Shown here one piece after another: positions 25,182 through 36,000 of a stretch of DNA of 64,000 nt. Source of the DNA: Thermoanaerobaculum sp. (GTDB taxonomy: Bacteria; Acidobacteriota; Thermoanaerobaculia; Multivoradales; UBA5704); NCBI GenBank assembly GCA_021154885.1, contig JAJKHS010000132.1:1-64000 (forward strand), given 5' to 3'. The notes under the pieces were generated by a model. That model did no database searches. It was not told where the DNA came from and saw only the letters and a list, made by a program, of their open reading frames with translations. Position numbers and translations under genes: made by a program. Numbering within the stretch: the stretch's first letter is position 1; each line of letters begins with the position of its first letter.

Positions 25182-25275
25182 CACCCCTGGGCATGAGGTT
25201 GTACCGCTCCGTACATCCTTTCCTGGCAAAGCGGCAGACCGACCCGGATTCAGCAGGCACTTTCGAGACACCCTC

Positions 25276-26517
25276 TTACACCGGGCGGGCGCTGCCCGCG
25301 ATCTCCGCCACCGCCGCCAGCAGCCGGTCAACCTCCTCGCGGGTGTTGTACATGACGATGCCGGTGCGGATCACGCCGCCCGTCTCCGCCAAGCCCAGGG
25401 CCTCGATGGGGCGCAGGGCGTAGAAGTGGCCGTCCCAGACCTGGAGGCCCTTCTCGCCCAGGCGGCGGGCGGCCGCGGCGGGGTGGACGCCGTCGATGGT
25501 GATCGACACCGTGGGCGCCCGGGGACCCGAGAAGTCCGGACCCCAGACGGTGACGCCGGGGATCCGCTTCGCTGCGTCGTGGTAGTAGGCGCCCAGCCCG
25601 TGCTCGTAGGCGGCGATCCCCGCCATGGCGGCGACGATCCGCTGCCGCAGGCTCTCCCCCTCCCCCCACGCCGCGAGGTACTCCACGGTCGCCTTCACGC
25701 CGGCGAGGGCGGCGTGGTTCAGGGTCCCCATCTCGAACCGCCAGGGGGCCTCCTCCTCCTGGGTACGGAGCCGCTCCGTGGGCAGCCGCGCGAGGAGGCC
25801 GGGCCGCGTGTACAGGATGCCCACGTGCGGGCCGTAGAACTTGTAGGCCGAGCAGAGCAGGAAGTCGGCGTCCAGCTCCTGGACGTCGAGCGGCAGGTGG
25901 GCGGCGTAGTGGACGGCGTCGAGCAGCAGCCAGGCGCCGGCCTGCCGCGCCAGGCGCCGGGCCAGGGCCACGTCGGTGACCGTGCCCAGGGCGTTCGAGG
26001 CCATGACCACGGCCACCAGCCGCGTCCGCTCCGTCACCTGCCGCGCGAAGTCCTCGGGATCGAGCGTGCCGTCCGGCCGCAGCGCCACCTCCCTCACGGC
26101 GATCCCCCGCTCCTGAAGGGCGAGCCAGGGGGCGCGGTTGGCCTCGTGCTCGAGCTGGGTGATGACGATCTCGTCCCCCTCCTTCATCTCCCGGGCCAGG
26201 GCGTGGCTGAGGGAGAAGTTGAGGGTCGTCATGTTCTGGCCGAAGGAGATCTCCCGCCAGCTCGGCGCGCCCAGGAAGGCGGCCATGGCCTCGCGGGTCT
26301 CGTGGAGCAGGCGGTCCGACGCCCGCGAGGTGGCGAACTCGCCGTGGGTGTTGGCGTTCGAGGTGCGGTAGTAGCCGGCGATGGCGTCGATCACCGCCTC
26401 CGGCACCTGGGTCCCCGCCGGCCCGTCCAGGAAGGCCAGCGGCGGGCCGTCGACGGTCCGGTTCAAGGCCGGGAAGTCCCGGCGGGCTCTCTCACAGTCG
26501 GCGGCGGTGAACGGCAT
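25276..26517 (-). CDS. Cysteine desulfurase-like PLP enzyme (class V aminotransferase fold)
   Basis: 413 aa. Motifs: FLDGPAGTQVPEAVIDAIAG, NANTHGEFATSRASD, SFGQNMTTLNFSLSHAL, ITQLEHEANRAPW, LLDAVHYAAHLPLDVQ (PLP Asp) and FLLCSAYKFYGPHVG with the PLP-binding Lys. It belongs to the SufS/IscS superfamily branch annotated cysteine desulfurase-like. No Cys-loop of classical desulfurases is obvious in the C-terminal part, so the substrate is uncertain. The start follows AAAGGGGAGATC and lies 10 nt after the upstream gene, at the end of a four-gene operon. Confidence 0.88.
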   Translation of the reverse strand: MPFTAADCERARRDFPALNRTVDGPPLAFLDGPAGTQVPEAVIDAIAGYYRTSNANTHGEFATSRASDRLLHETREAMAAFLGAPSWREISFGQNMTTLNFSLSHALAREMKEGDEIVITQLEHEANRAPWLALQERGIAVREVALRPDGTLDPEDFARQVTERTRLVAVVMASNALGTVTDVALARRLARQAGAWLLLDAVHYAAHLPLDVQELDADFLLCSAYKFYGPHVGILYTRPGLLARLPTERLRTQEEEAPWRFEMGTLNHAALAGVKATVEYLAAWGEGESLRQRIVAAMAGIAAYEHGLGAYYHDAAKRIPGVTVWGPDFSGPRAPTVSITIDGVHPAAAARRLGEKGLQVWDGHFYALRPIEALGLAETGGVIRTGIVMYNTREEVDRLLAAVAEIAGSARPV

Positions 26518-26527
26518 GATCTCCCCT

Positions 26528-27775
26528 TTAGAGGCTGGCCTTCACTCCCAGCCCGAAGTACACCCCGTCCGCCAGCGGCAGGCCGGGGAGGAAACCCCTG
26601 GACTTCGACCCCACCTTCGCCGCGACGCCCCAGCGCTCGCCCAGGCTGGCGTCGAGCTCGCCGGTGGCGTTCCAGCCGGTGCCGTGGTGGGGGCTCCCGA
26701 TGGAGTCCGGCTCCTTCCAGGTATCGGCGGCGAGATCGAGCTCCAGGCCGGGGCCGAGCCGCAGCCCGTGGACGCCGGCGCCGGCGCCGTAGGTGCGGTT
26801 CACCGGGGAGTCGAGGTCGCGGATATAGACCGTGAGCACCCCGTGGCGGGTGACGGCGTAGAGGTCGAGGTAGCGGGAGACCTCCTGGGGGCCGAGGGCG
26901 GCGCGGGTGCCCAGGGTCAGCCCCAGGCCGTCCCCGGCATGGAGGAGCGGCGCGTGGACCCGCACCTCGCCGCCGAGGACGTGCTGGCGGAAGTAGTTGA
27001 TCACGGCTCCCACCAGCGAGGGGTCGAGGACGTTCCACAGCGCCGCATCCCGCGCCGCCCGCCGGGTATGGTCGAGAGCCGGATCCTCAAGCATGGGGGC
27101 ATAGGTGCCGTCCCACACGGCGGCCGGGTCCGCCCCCCGCTCTTCGGCCTGGCGGGAGAAGAGGTAGTAGGCGACGTCGTTGCCCTGCCGGTACTGATCG
27201 ACGAGCCCCTGACCCGGCCGCTTCGCGCTCGCCACGTAGAGGGAGAGGTCGAGCTTGGACATCAGGGCCAGGGGGACCTTCGCCCCGTCCGCCCCCTCAA
27301 GTCCCAGCAGGTCGAGCATCACCCGGTGGGACATGACGCCGTCCGCCTCGACACCGCCGGCGGCGAGGAGGGTCCCCTCTTCGTTCGACCGCGGCGGCCG
27401 TGCCGTGCCGGTGGCGGCGGACAGGTCGTAGTGGAAGGCGTAGCTGGGCGCGAGGCCGAATTCCCGCGCCCGCCCCCCATGGCCGCCCACCTCGTGCTGG
27501 AGGAGCAGCACGGTCGCCCCGACGGGAAACTCCCAGGCGGGAGCAAGCCCGGGGTGGCGCTCGCCCACGTGGCCGATGGCGCCGATCGACCGGCTCACCA
27601 GGCTCTGGAGGGACGTCACCGTGCGGCCGCCGAAGTCCATCTCCGGCTCGGTGCCATAGCCGAGGAACAGGGGCTCCCACCGCCGGTCCGGCGCAGCGGG
27701 GGATTGGGCCTGGAGCGCTGGGACGAGGAAGAGCGCGGTGGTCGCGACCGGGAGGAGGATCTTCAAGGCTCTCAT
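26528..27775 (-). CDS. Exported protein with HEVGGHG motif
   Basis: 415 aa with a signal peptide (about 1-23, ending LQAQS). A central HEVGGHGGRAREFG inside a hydrophobic helix (ATVLLLQHEVGGHG) resembles the metal-site helix of membrane or periplasmic metallopeptidases, though the HExxxH spacing is not the classical HExxH. The second half alternates in short beta-like segments and ends YFGLGVKASL, like an outer-membrane beta-barrel terminus. No named family recognised. It lies in the same operon as the TPR and PLP-enzyme genes. Confidence 0.65.
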   Translation of the reverse strand: MRALKILLPVATTALFLVPALQAQSPAAPDRRWEPLFLGYGTEPEMDFGGRTVTSLQSLVSRSIGAIGHVGERHPGLAPAWEFPVGATVLLLQHEVGGHGGRAREFGLAPSYAFHYDLSAATGTARPPRSNEEGTLLAAGGVEADGVMSHRVMLDLLGLEGADGAKVPLALMSKLDLSLYVASAKRPGQGLVDQYRQGNDVAYYLFSRQAEERGADPAAVWDGTYAPMLEDPALDHTRRAARDAALWNVLDPSLVGAVINYFRQHVLGGEVRVHAPLLHAGDGLGLTLGTRAALGPQEVSRYLDLYAVTRHGVLTVYIRDLDSPVNRTYGAGAGVHGLRLGPGLELDLAADTWKEPDSIGSPHHGTGWNATGELDASLGERWGVAAKVGSKSRGFLPGLPLADGVYFGLGVKASL

Positions 27776-27816
27776 GAGGGCCTATCTTATCCCCCGCCCG
27801 GTCCCTGGAGGGGAGC

Positions 27817-28896
27817 CTAGTCCCGGCTCACCCGCGCCGCCCGCGGCGAGCGCTCGGGCACCACCTGCAGGTTCAGATTCCCGGTGCTCTGGAGGCCGGG
27901 CCGGTAGTAGACGCCACCCGGGGGCGGCGTGATGACCGGAGCGGGCTGGCCGCCGTCGTTCTGCACGTCGGGCTCGTCCGCCACGCCCTCCTGGACCACG
28001 GGCTCCGGCCGGTTCCATTCGCGCAGGCCGCCGCGCGCCTGCGCCTGCGGCGAGCGTACGCCGCCGGCCGACGTCGGGGGCCGGACCATGCCCGAGGGCA
28101 GGGCCTGGCCGGCGGGGTTGTTGCGGTCGAGATCGCGCTCGCGGATGACGGTCGAGCCCTTCGGGATCGGCTGGCCGGGCACCGGTCGGTTCGAGCCCAC
28201 CGCCCGCGAGCCGGCGGCGGTGCCCGGCCGGGCCGCCGGCGCCGGCTGGCCGGCCTTGGCGGTCTGGTCCTTGCCTTCGGCCGCGGCCGCGGGGGGCGGC
28301 ACCAGGAGAGCCGCGATGCGATTGGCATCCTCATAGACCTTCGGCGCCTGGGGCTGGGTGAAGTCGCTGCGGTAGGCGCGCAGCATGGCCTCGGTCACCA
28401 GCTTGCTCTCGACGACGTTGGGGTTGACCTCGGGGAAGGCGAGCTGCGGGTCGAGCGAGAAGGCACGGGCGTACTCGTCGATGGCCCGCGACGGCTGGCG
28501 CAGGGCCTCGTGGATTGCGCCCATCTGGTAGTGGGCCCAGGCGTGGCCCGGCTCCACCTTCACCGCCCGCTGGTAGAGCTGCTGGGCGTCCTTCAGCTCG
28601 CCCCGCTGCTGCAGCAGCAGCCCGAGGTTGAACAGGGCCGACACCTTGTCGGGATCGAGCTCCAGGGCCCGGCGGTAGGCCGCTTCCGCCTCCGCGGGCT
28701 GGGGCACCATGAGAAGCAGGTTGCCGAGGTCGTTGAACACCGCGGCGTCGTTGGGCCGCTCCGTCGTCAGGCGGCGCTGCACCTCGACGGCCTTAGTGAG
28801 GTTCGGAGGCGCCGCCGCGACCGCCGCGATGGCGGCAATCGCGGCGAAAGCGACGAGCGCAGAGGCGATGAGCCATGAGGTCCTTCTGTGCACCAT
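27817..28896 (-). CDS. Exported TPR protein with Pro-rich tail
   Basis: 359 aa. N-terminal signal or anchor helix (about 9-28, ALVAFAAIAAIAAVAAA). TPR units cover residues ~50-150 (DAAVFNDLGNLLLMVPQPAE, AEAAYRRALELDPDKVSALF, AQQLYQRAVKVEPGHAWAHY). The last ~160 residues are Pro/Gly/Ala/Arg-rich and probably disordered. The ATG has an excellent AAGGAGATC Shine-Dalgarno. It begins 7 nt after the upstream stop, so the two genes are in one operon. Probably a scaffold in the envelope; specific role unknown. Confidence 0.75.
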   Translation of the reverse strand: MVHRRTSWLIASALVAFAAIAAIAAVAAAPPNLTKAVEVQRRLTTERPNDAAVFNDLGNLLLMVPQPAEAEAAYRRALELDPDKVSALFNLGLLLQQRGELKDAQQLYQRAVKVEPGHAWAHYQMGAIHEALRQPSRAIDEYARAFSLDPQLAFPEVNPNVVESKLVTEAMLRAYRSDFTQPQAPKVYEDANRIAALLVPPPAAAAEGKDQTAKAGQPAPAARPGTAAGSRAVGSNRPVPGQPIPKGSTVIRERDLDRNNPAGQALPSGMVRPPTSAGGVRSPQAQARGGLREWNRPEPVVQEGVADEPDVQNDGGQPAPVITPPPGGVYYRPGLQSTGNLNLQVVPERSPRAARVSRD

Positions 28897-28903
28897 GATC
28901 TCC

Positions 28904-29575
28904 TTAAGAGCCCTCGCGGGGAGCGACGGGCCGGGCCTTGAGCTTCACCTTGCCGTCCTCCGAGGCCAGACGGAACTGGACCTGGGAGCACCCCGTCTTC
29001 TCGCGAATGGCGGTCACCTGACGGGCAAGGTAGGTTTGAAAGCTGTCGAGGTCGAAACGGGGGGAGTCTCCCGGCGCCGCGGCGAGACCCTGATAGAGCG
29101 CCGCAGCGGCCTCCGGATCGATGCGCTCCCCGAAGACGATCCCCTGGGCCGGGTCGTGGCGGCGCGGCGCCGGCAGCGAGGGCGGCGCGTGGCGCACCCC
29201 CGGCTGGCGCCCCTCTTCGGCGTCGCGCAGGCGGCGGTTGAAGAGCTCGTTGTAGCTGTTGTACCGGGCTTCGAGGTCGCCCAGCCGGAAGCTGTCCACG
29301 GCGGTGGCCAGATTGGCGTTGCGCAGGTTGCGGAGCTGTGCCTGGACGCGGCCGCGCAGCTCGTCGGGTGGGAACGGCAGGGAGCCGTTGAAGAAGCGCT
29401 CGAAGTCGACGCGGAGCTGCTGCACGTCGCGGCCGAGCTGATCGAGAGCCTCGGCGAACGACGGCCGGCGCCCGGCCCCCACGGACGCCGCAGGGGCGCC
29501 GAGGCCCGGCTTCGCCGGCCTGAGCGGGGACGGTAAAGGTCCCGGGCCTCCTCTCGGGCTTCGCTTGGGGTCCAC
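28904..29575 (-). CDS. MXAN_5187-like C-terminal domain protein
   Basis: 223 aa from GTG at 29575 (Shine-Dalgarno TAGGAGATCC). The N-terminal half contains FAEALDQLGRDVQQLRVDFE and LEARYNSYNELFNRRLRDAE, helical. The C-terminal half (FDLDSFQTYLARQVTAIREK, TGCSQVQFRLASEDGKVKLK, ARP) matches the domain named after Myxococcus MXAN_5187. Function unknown. It is divergent from selA with about 25 bp between starts, and first in a four-gene operon. Confidence 0.7.
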   Translation of the reverse strand: MDPKRSPRGGPGPLPSPLRPAKPGLGAPAASVGAGRRPSFAEALDQLGRDVQQLRVDFERFFNGSLPFPPDELRGRVQAQLRNLRNANLATAVDSFRLGDLEARYNSYNELFNRRLRDAEEGRQPGVRHAPPSLPAPRRHDPAQGIVFGERIDPEAAAALYQGLAAAPGDSPRFDLDSFQTYLARQVTAIREKTGCSQVQFRLASEDGKVKLKARPVAPREGS

Positions 29576-29600
29576 GGATCTCCTAGAATGCTGTCGTACG

Positions 29601-30987
29601 ATGATGGATAGCTCCGAATTCTCCAATGCCCGGCGGGGGCTCCCGTCGCTCGACCGGCTGCTCAACCATCCGGCGGTGGCGAGTCTCATCTCATTATACG
29701 GGCGAGATCACGTCCGGGTCCAAGCGCGGCGGGTGGTGGACGAATTGCGGGAGCGTCTGGCGGCCGATCCACCCCCGCCGCCGGAGGTGGCGGAGAGCGC
29801 GGTGGCCGCGCTGCCGGCCGTGATCGCCGCGGCGGTCGAGGCCGCCCTCGGCGGTCCGCTGCGCCGGGTGCTCAACGCCACCGGCGTCTTCCTGCACACC
29901 AACCTCGGGCGGGCCCCCCTGCCGCCGGCCGTGGCCCGCAGCCTGCCGCCGCTGCTGGACGCCTACTGCGACCTGGAGCTCGACCTCGCCACCGGCCGGC
30001 GCGGCCAGCGCAACGGCCGGGTCGAGCGCCTGCTCACCGCCCTGTGCGGCGCCGAGGCCGCCCTAGTGGTCAACAACAACGCGGCGGCCCTGGTGATCGC
30101 CCTGGCGGCGCTGGCCCGGGACCGCGAGGTGGTGGTCTCCCGCGGCGAGCTGGTGGAGATCGGCGGCTCCTTCCGTATCCCCGAGATCATGGCGGCGGCC
30201 GGCGCCCGCCTGGTGGAGGTGGGGGCGACCAACCGCACCCGCCTCGCCGACTACGAGGCGGCGGTGGGACCCGCCACGGCGCTGCTGCTCAAGGTCTTCC
30301 CCAGCAACTTCCGCCTCAGCGGCTTCGTCGCCGCGGTGGAGCCGCGGCAGCTCGCGGCGCTGGGGGCTCGCGCCGGCGTGCCGGTGCTGGTGGACGAGGG
30401 GAGCGGGCTGCTGCGGCCGCGGCCGCAGCCCCAGCTCGCCGGCCATCCGAGCCTGGCCGAGCTCGTGGAGCAGGGGGTCGACCTCGCCTGCGGCAGCGGC
30501 GACAAGCTCCTCGGCGGTCCCCAGGCCGGCCTGCTGGTGGGCCGCGCCGCGTTGCTCGCCCGCTGCCGGCGGCATCCGCTCTACCGCGCGCTGCGTCCCG
30601 ACCGTACGGCGCTGGCGGCGCTCGAAGGGGTGCTCCGCCTCCATCTCGCCGGCTCCCCCCTGCCCGTCGACCGGCTGTGGCCCGACCGGCAAGCCCACCG
30701 TGCCCGCCTGGAGCGGGCCGCCGGGCTCCTGGGAGCGGAGATCATCCCCGCCGAGGCCTTCCTCGGCGGCGGCTCGGCGCCGGAGGCGCCCATCCCCGGC
30801 GAGGCCCTCGCCCTGCCGGGGGACGACGCCCTCCTCGCCCGCCTCCGCCGCGGCGATCCCCCGGTCGTCGGCTACCTCCGCCAGGGCCGGCTGATCCTCG
30901 ACCTGCGCACCGTCGCCCCTGAGGACGATGACGCCCTGCTCGCCGCCGTCCGCCTCGCCCTCCAAAATCCAAAATCCAAAATCCAAA

Positions 30988-30995
<8 letters not shown>
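29601..30995 (+). CDS. selA: L-seryl-tRNA(Sec) selenium transferase
   Basis: 464 aa. It converts Ser-tRNA(Sec) to Sec-tRNA(Sec) using selenophosphate and PLP. Conserved features: N-terminal LPSLDRLLNHP, LNATGVFLHTNLGRAPLP, YCDLELDLATGRRGQRNGRV, LVVNNNAAALVIAL, VDLACGSGDKLLGGPQAGLL with the PLP Lys, and LRPDRTALAALEGVLRL. It starts at ATG 29601 or 29604, with no clear Shine-Dalgarno. Its last codons lie in a TCCAAAA tandem repeat and overlap the response-regulator start. selB, selD and tRNA-Sec are not in this window. Confidence 0.95.
30961..30988 (+). repeat. Tandem heptamer (TCCAAAA)x4 at the selA/response-regulator junction
   Basis: Four perfect TCCAAAA units end on the A of the ATG at 30988. 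They encode the SelA tail QNPKSKIQNA and sit where the response-regulator Shine-Dalgarno would be expected. Heptamers shift the frame on copy-number change, so slippage would alter the SelA C-terminus. Confidence 0.85.
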
Positions 30996-32298
<1,303 letters not shown>

Positions 32299-32302
32299 AA
32301 AC

Positions 32303-33055
32303 CTACGGCTGCGGGTTGTCGTCCTCCGGCCTCTTGTCTCTGGGCGAGAGGTCCAGCGCCACGCCCCGGGTCTCGAACTTCACCTGGGCGAAGGCGAAGA
32401 CGCCGGGAAAGATGGCGCGGAAATCGGCCGTCCCCTTGGGCTGGATCGACGGCAGGCTGAGTATCCCCAGCGCGGTCCCCACCCGCTCGCCCGCCTCGTT
32501 GTAGAGCTGCACCTCGACGCCGGCGTTGCCGGCGATCCTGTCGGAGTTGTTCTGCAGCACTCCCTGGATCTCGATGCCCTTGCCGCCAGGGTTGTCGCCC
32601 CGCTTCCAGGAGGCGACGCTGACGGGGCCCACCGGCTTCGCGGGCTGGTCCTTCCTGTCGGCCTTGTCCTTCCTGTCCTTGTCGCCGGCCGCATCGTCCG
32701 CCGGTACCGCCGCCGGCGCCGGCGGCTTTTTGGTGTGGACGAGGGTATCGTCCGTCAGCACGGCGAGCTTCTTCCTGGGCGGCTCCGGCGTCACCGCCGC
32801 ATCGTCCTGCTGCACCTTCGCCTCTTTCGCTTCGGCCGTGGCCTGGTCGCTCGCCGGCAGGTCCACGTCGGCGAGGCGCAACGAAGCCAGGGCGCCGCCG
32901 GCCTGGGTGAAGACCACGAGCTTGCCCTTGACCTGCCAGGACCCCTTCGTCTCCACCCGGCCGCCGCTCCGGGTCACCAGCCAGTCGGCGGATGACGGCG
33001 AGGCGGCGAGCAGCAGAGCTGCCAGGGTCGCGGTTTGAAGCATTCCCTTCTTCAT
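32303..33055 (-). CDS. Exported protein downstream of pilY1, unknown
   Basis: 250 aa with a signal peptide (1-~22, ending PSSADW). An N-terminal segment DWLVTRSGGRVETKGSWQVK resembles short beta-strand motifs of exported proteins. A low-complexity linker rich in Lys/Asp/Ala/Pro follows, then a C-terminal beta-sandwich-like domain (GIEIQGVLQNNSDRIAGNAG, VEVQLYNEAGERVGTALGIL, FPGVFAFAQVKFETRG), like FxLYD-type domains. The ATG overlaps the PilY1 stop (TGATG), with AAGGAGCAG upstream, so it belongs to the pilus operon. Confidence 0.75.
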   Translation of the reverse strand: MKKGMLQTATLAALLLAASPSSADWLVTRSGGRVETKGSWQVKGKLVVFTQAGGALASLRLADVDLPASDQATAEAKEAKVQQDDAAVTPEPPRKKLAVLTDDTLVHTKKPPAPAAVPADDAAGDKDRKDKADRKDQPAKPVGPVSVASWKRGDNPGGKGIEIQGVLQNNSDRIAGNAGVEVQLYNEAGERVGTALGILSLPSIQPKGTADFRAIFPGVFAFAQVKFETRGVALDLSPRDKRPEDDNPQP

Positions 33056-36000
33056 CACTGCTCCTTCCAGTTGCGCTCGACGATCCCCACGGGGATCGTG
33101 GCATAGCGCTCGTAGCCGGTGTCCGAACGGACGCCGCTGACGCTGATCCAATAATTCGCGAATTTGGTGCCCTTCGGGAAGAACTTCTTCAACGTGTTCA
33201 GAATCGCCTTCTGCTCAGCGTCGAGATCCTCGGAGTTGACCGAGCCCGACCCGGCGGGCGAGTTCTTGGTCTGGCCCTGCTCGACGTAGGGGTTGGTGAC
33301 GAAGGAGTTGACCGTGCGGAAACGGATGGGAGTGCCGGCGGGCACGCTGCCGCTGGCCGCGATGGTGGACATCACGGCGTTGCCGTTGTTGGCGAAGACC
33401 ACGAAGATGTGGCTGGACCCGCCGTTGGCGCAGGGCGCGCTGTCGGGCGTGAAGCTGGAGAAGATGACGATCCCGGAGAGGCCGAACGCCTGGGTGATCA
33501 CCTTCTCGTTGGCGGGCAGCTTGACGAACCAGCCGGGTTGCATGTTCGTCGCGGGATGGAGCACGAAGTCGGTCCCATCCGCGGCCTGATTGTCTCCGGG
33601 CTGGATCTGCTGGTAATCGGAGTCGTGCTTCGGCAGGCCGCTGGTCGCGGCGGTGAAGCCGTCGTCGACGATCAGGTAGAAGCGGCCCTCCACGCCGTCC
33701 TCGTTCAGCAGGGCCTCGCGATCCCCGGTGCCGAAGGCGAGCGCGAACTTGTCCAGGCGGGACACGAAGAAAGCCGTGGGGGCCAGGTAGATCGGCTTGC
33801 CGCCCGTGTCGAAGATCTTGAACGGCTTCCAGGCGTCGTCGGTGATCCGCTGTACATCCACGCCGGCGGCCAGGGCGGGGATGAACCTGGTCTTGGCCAG
33901 CGTGACGGTGTCCAGGCTGACCAAGGTCTTCAAGTCCACCTTGTAGAGGAACCCCTTGGTGGTGCCGATGTAGAGGGTGTCCAGGATGCCGTCGAGGTCG
34001 ACGTCGAGGGCGGCCACGTCGGAGGGTACCGCGCCTTCCAGCGCGCGCTTGTAGAGGGTCTGGCCGGTCTCGACGTCGACCATGTAGAGCCAGGTGCCGC
34101 TCTTGGGGTTCGACTTGTTCGGAACGTCCATGCCGCCGCCGAAGATGGCCACGAACTTCTCGACCGTATCGGAGCCCACCTTGACCCGGATGCGGCCGAT
34201 GGTGGGCACGGACCAAGTCTGGCCGAGATCGGGAAATCCGTTGGGGGCGGGAGTCGTGCCGTCCGCGGCCAGCTCCTCGTCCAGCCGGGAGCCGTTGAGC
34301 GAATCCGTGAATTCCCACAGCACGGACGGGAAGGGCAGGGTGCCGCAGTTGGAGACGGCCTGGTTGGTCAGCGAGATACAGCTCGGCACCACCCGGTCGT
34401 CGATGGGGACCCGGTCGTCGACGGGGACGTTGGGGTCGAGCTGGTCCGGCTGAGTGATGTCGAGCGCGTAGTAGCCGCTCACGAAACCCGTGACGCTGGT
34501 GGTGCCGCCGTCGATCGAGCCGCCATCCCGGAAGCCGCCGATGGCCACGGTGCGCCACTCGCGCTGGGTGGGGTCCGGCGTGCCGTTGTGGCTGGGATCG
34601 ATGAACACGTCCTTCAGCCGCGGCGTGGAGTCGACGCCGAAGATCTGGTGCGGCGGCCCGGGAGGGACCATCTGGTCCCTGACGATCGGCATCGCGGTCC
34701 GCGGGATGTAGGAGAAGACCTCCGTGCCCGTGCCGTCGGAGAAGGTCTTGGTGCTCGCTTCCCAGACTCCGGCGTCAAAGGCGTGAAGCTGGCCGTCGTC
34801 GGCCCCGACCAGCAGGAGCTTGCGGCGATGCCGCTGCACTCTCGAGAAGCACCGGTAGCCGGAATCGTTTTTGCAGTCCGTCGACTGCGAGGTGTCCGCC
34901 GCGAAGCCGAAAAAGTCGTTGGGACGGTCCACCAGCACGGGATCGGCGTGGAAGATGTCGCCGAGGACGTACCTGATGTTCAGGGTGGACCCGTCGCTCG
35001 GGTGGACGGTGGCAGTCTTGATCCGCAAGGTGCCCTTGATGACGTTGTCCACCGTGTTGACGATGGTCGTGGCGTTCGCGGCGGTGACCGGGTCGGCGAG
35101 CTTGAACCCTCGCCACAGGTCCTGCCAGTCGCCCGTATCGTTGAGGATGCCCGTGTTGGGGACGGTCGGAGGGTAGAACAGGCGCAGCGTCGAGGGGATG
35201 CCGCTGCCGCCGTTCGCCTTGGGGTAGAACACCCGGCGCTGGTCCACGGCCAGGCCGAGCTTCAGAGTGGGCTGGTCGGGGGGCGATGCGATGTCGCTCC
35301 CGTTCGGAGCCTGCCCGAGCATCACGGCGCCGGCGTCCCAGAGATGGCAGCTCGACCGGTTCGGGCTCCCCGGGGCGGGGCAGGCCTTGGAGGTGTCCGG
35401 CTTGCCGTTGGCCAGGGGGAGCGGCTTGAGGTAGGCGTCGAGATGGCCGTCCCAGACGAAGGAATCGGGATTCGGGGTGACGGTCGTGGACTTGATGGGG
35501 CGGAAGCTCGAGAGGAAGATGCGGTCCGCCACCTCGGCCTGCACGGAAGGCACGGCGGCGGAGGCGAAGGCCCGCTGGTCCTCGAGGATCAGACCGAACG
35601 CCGTCTTCAGGTCCTGGATCAGCTCGTCCTTGGTCTGCGGATAGAAGGTGTGATCGGCGGCCGCGATGCAGCTCAGCTTGTTGCCCTGAGCCGCCTGGAC
35701 GCCGAAGGCGACGACGAAGACGGTCACCTTCAGGTTCGGGTTCGCGGCGCTCATCGCGCGCAACTGATTCGCCACCGCGCAGGGATCGTTGGGCTGGCCG
35801 TTGGGACCGTTGAAGCCGCCGCAGGTCTCGTCGCCGTCGGTGACGATCAGCAGATACTTGTTGCGGCATTCGAAGGAGGTGTCGTAGTCGGTCTGCGCGC
35901 TGTCCCGCGCCCGGTCGGCCCACTGGACGTACCACTCCCGGAAGGATTCGAACGAGTTGCCGATCGGCGTGGCGCCACCGGCGATCAGCGGACGCTGCGC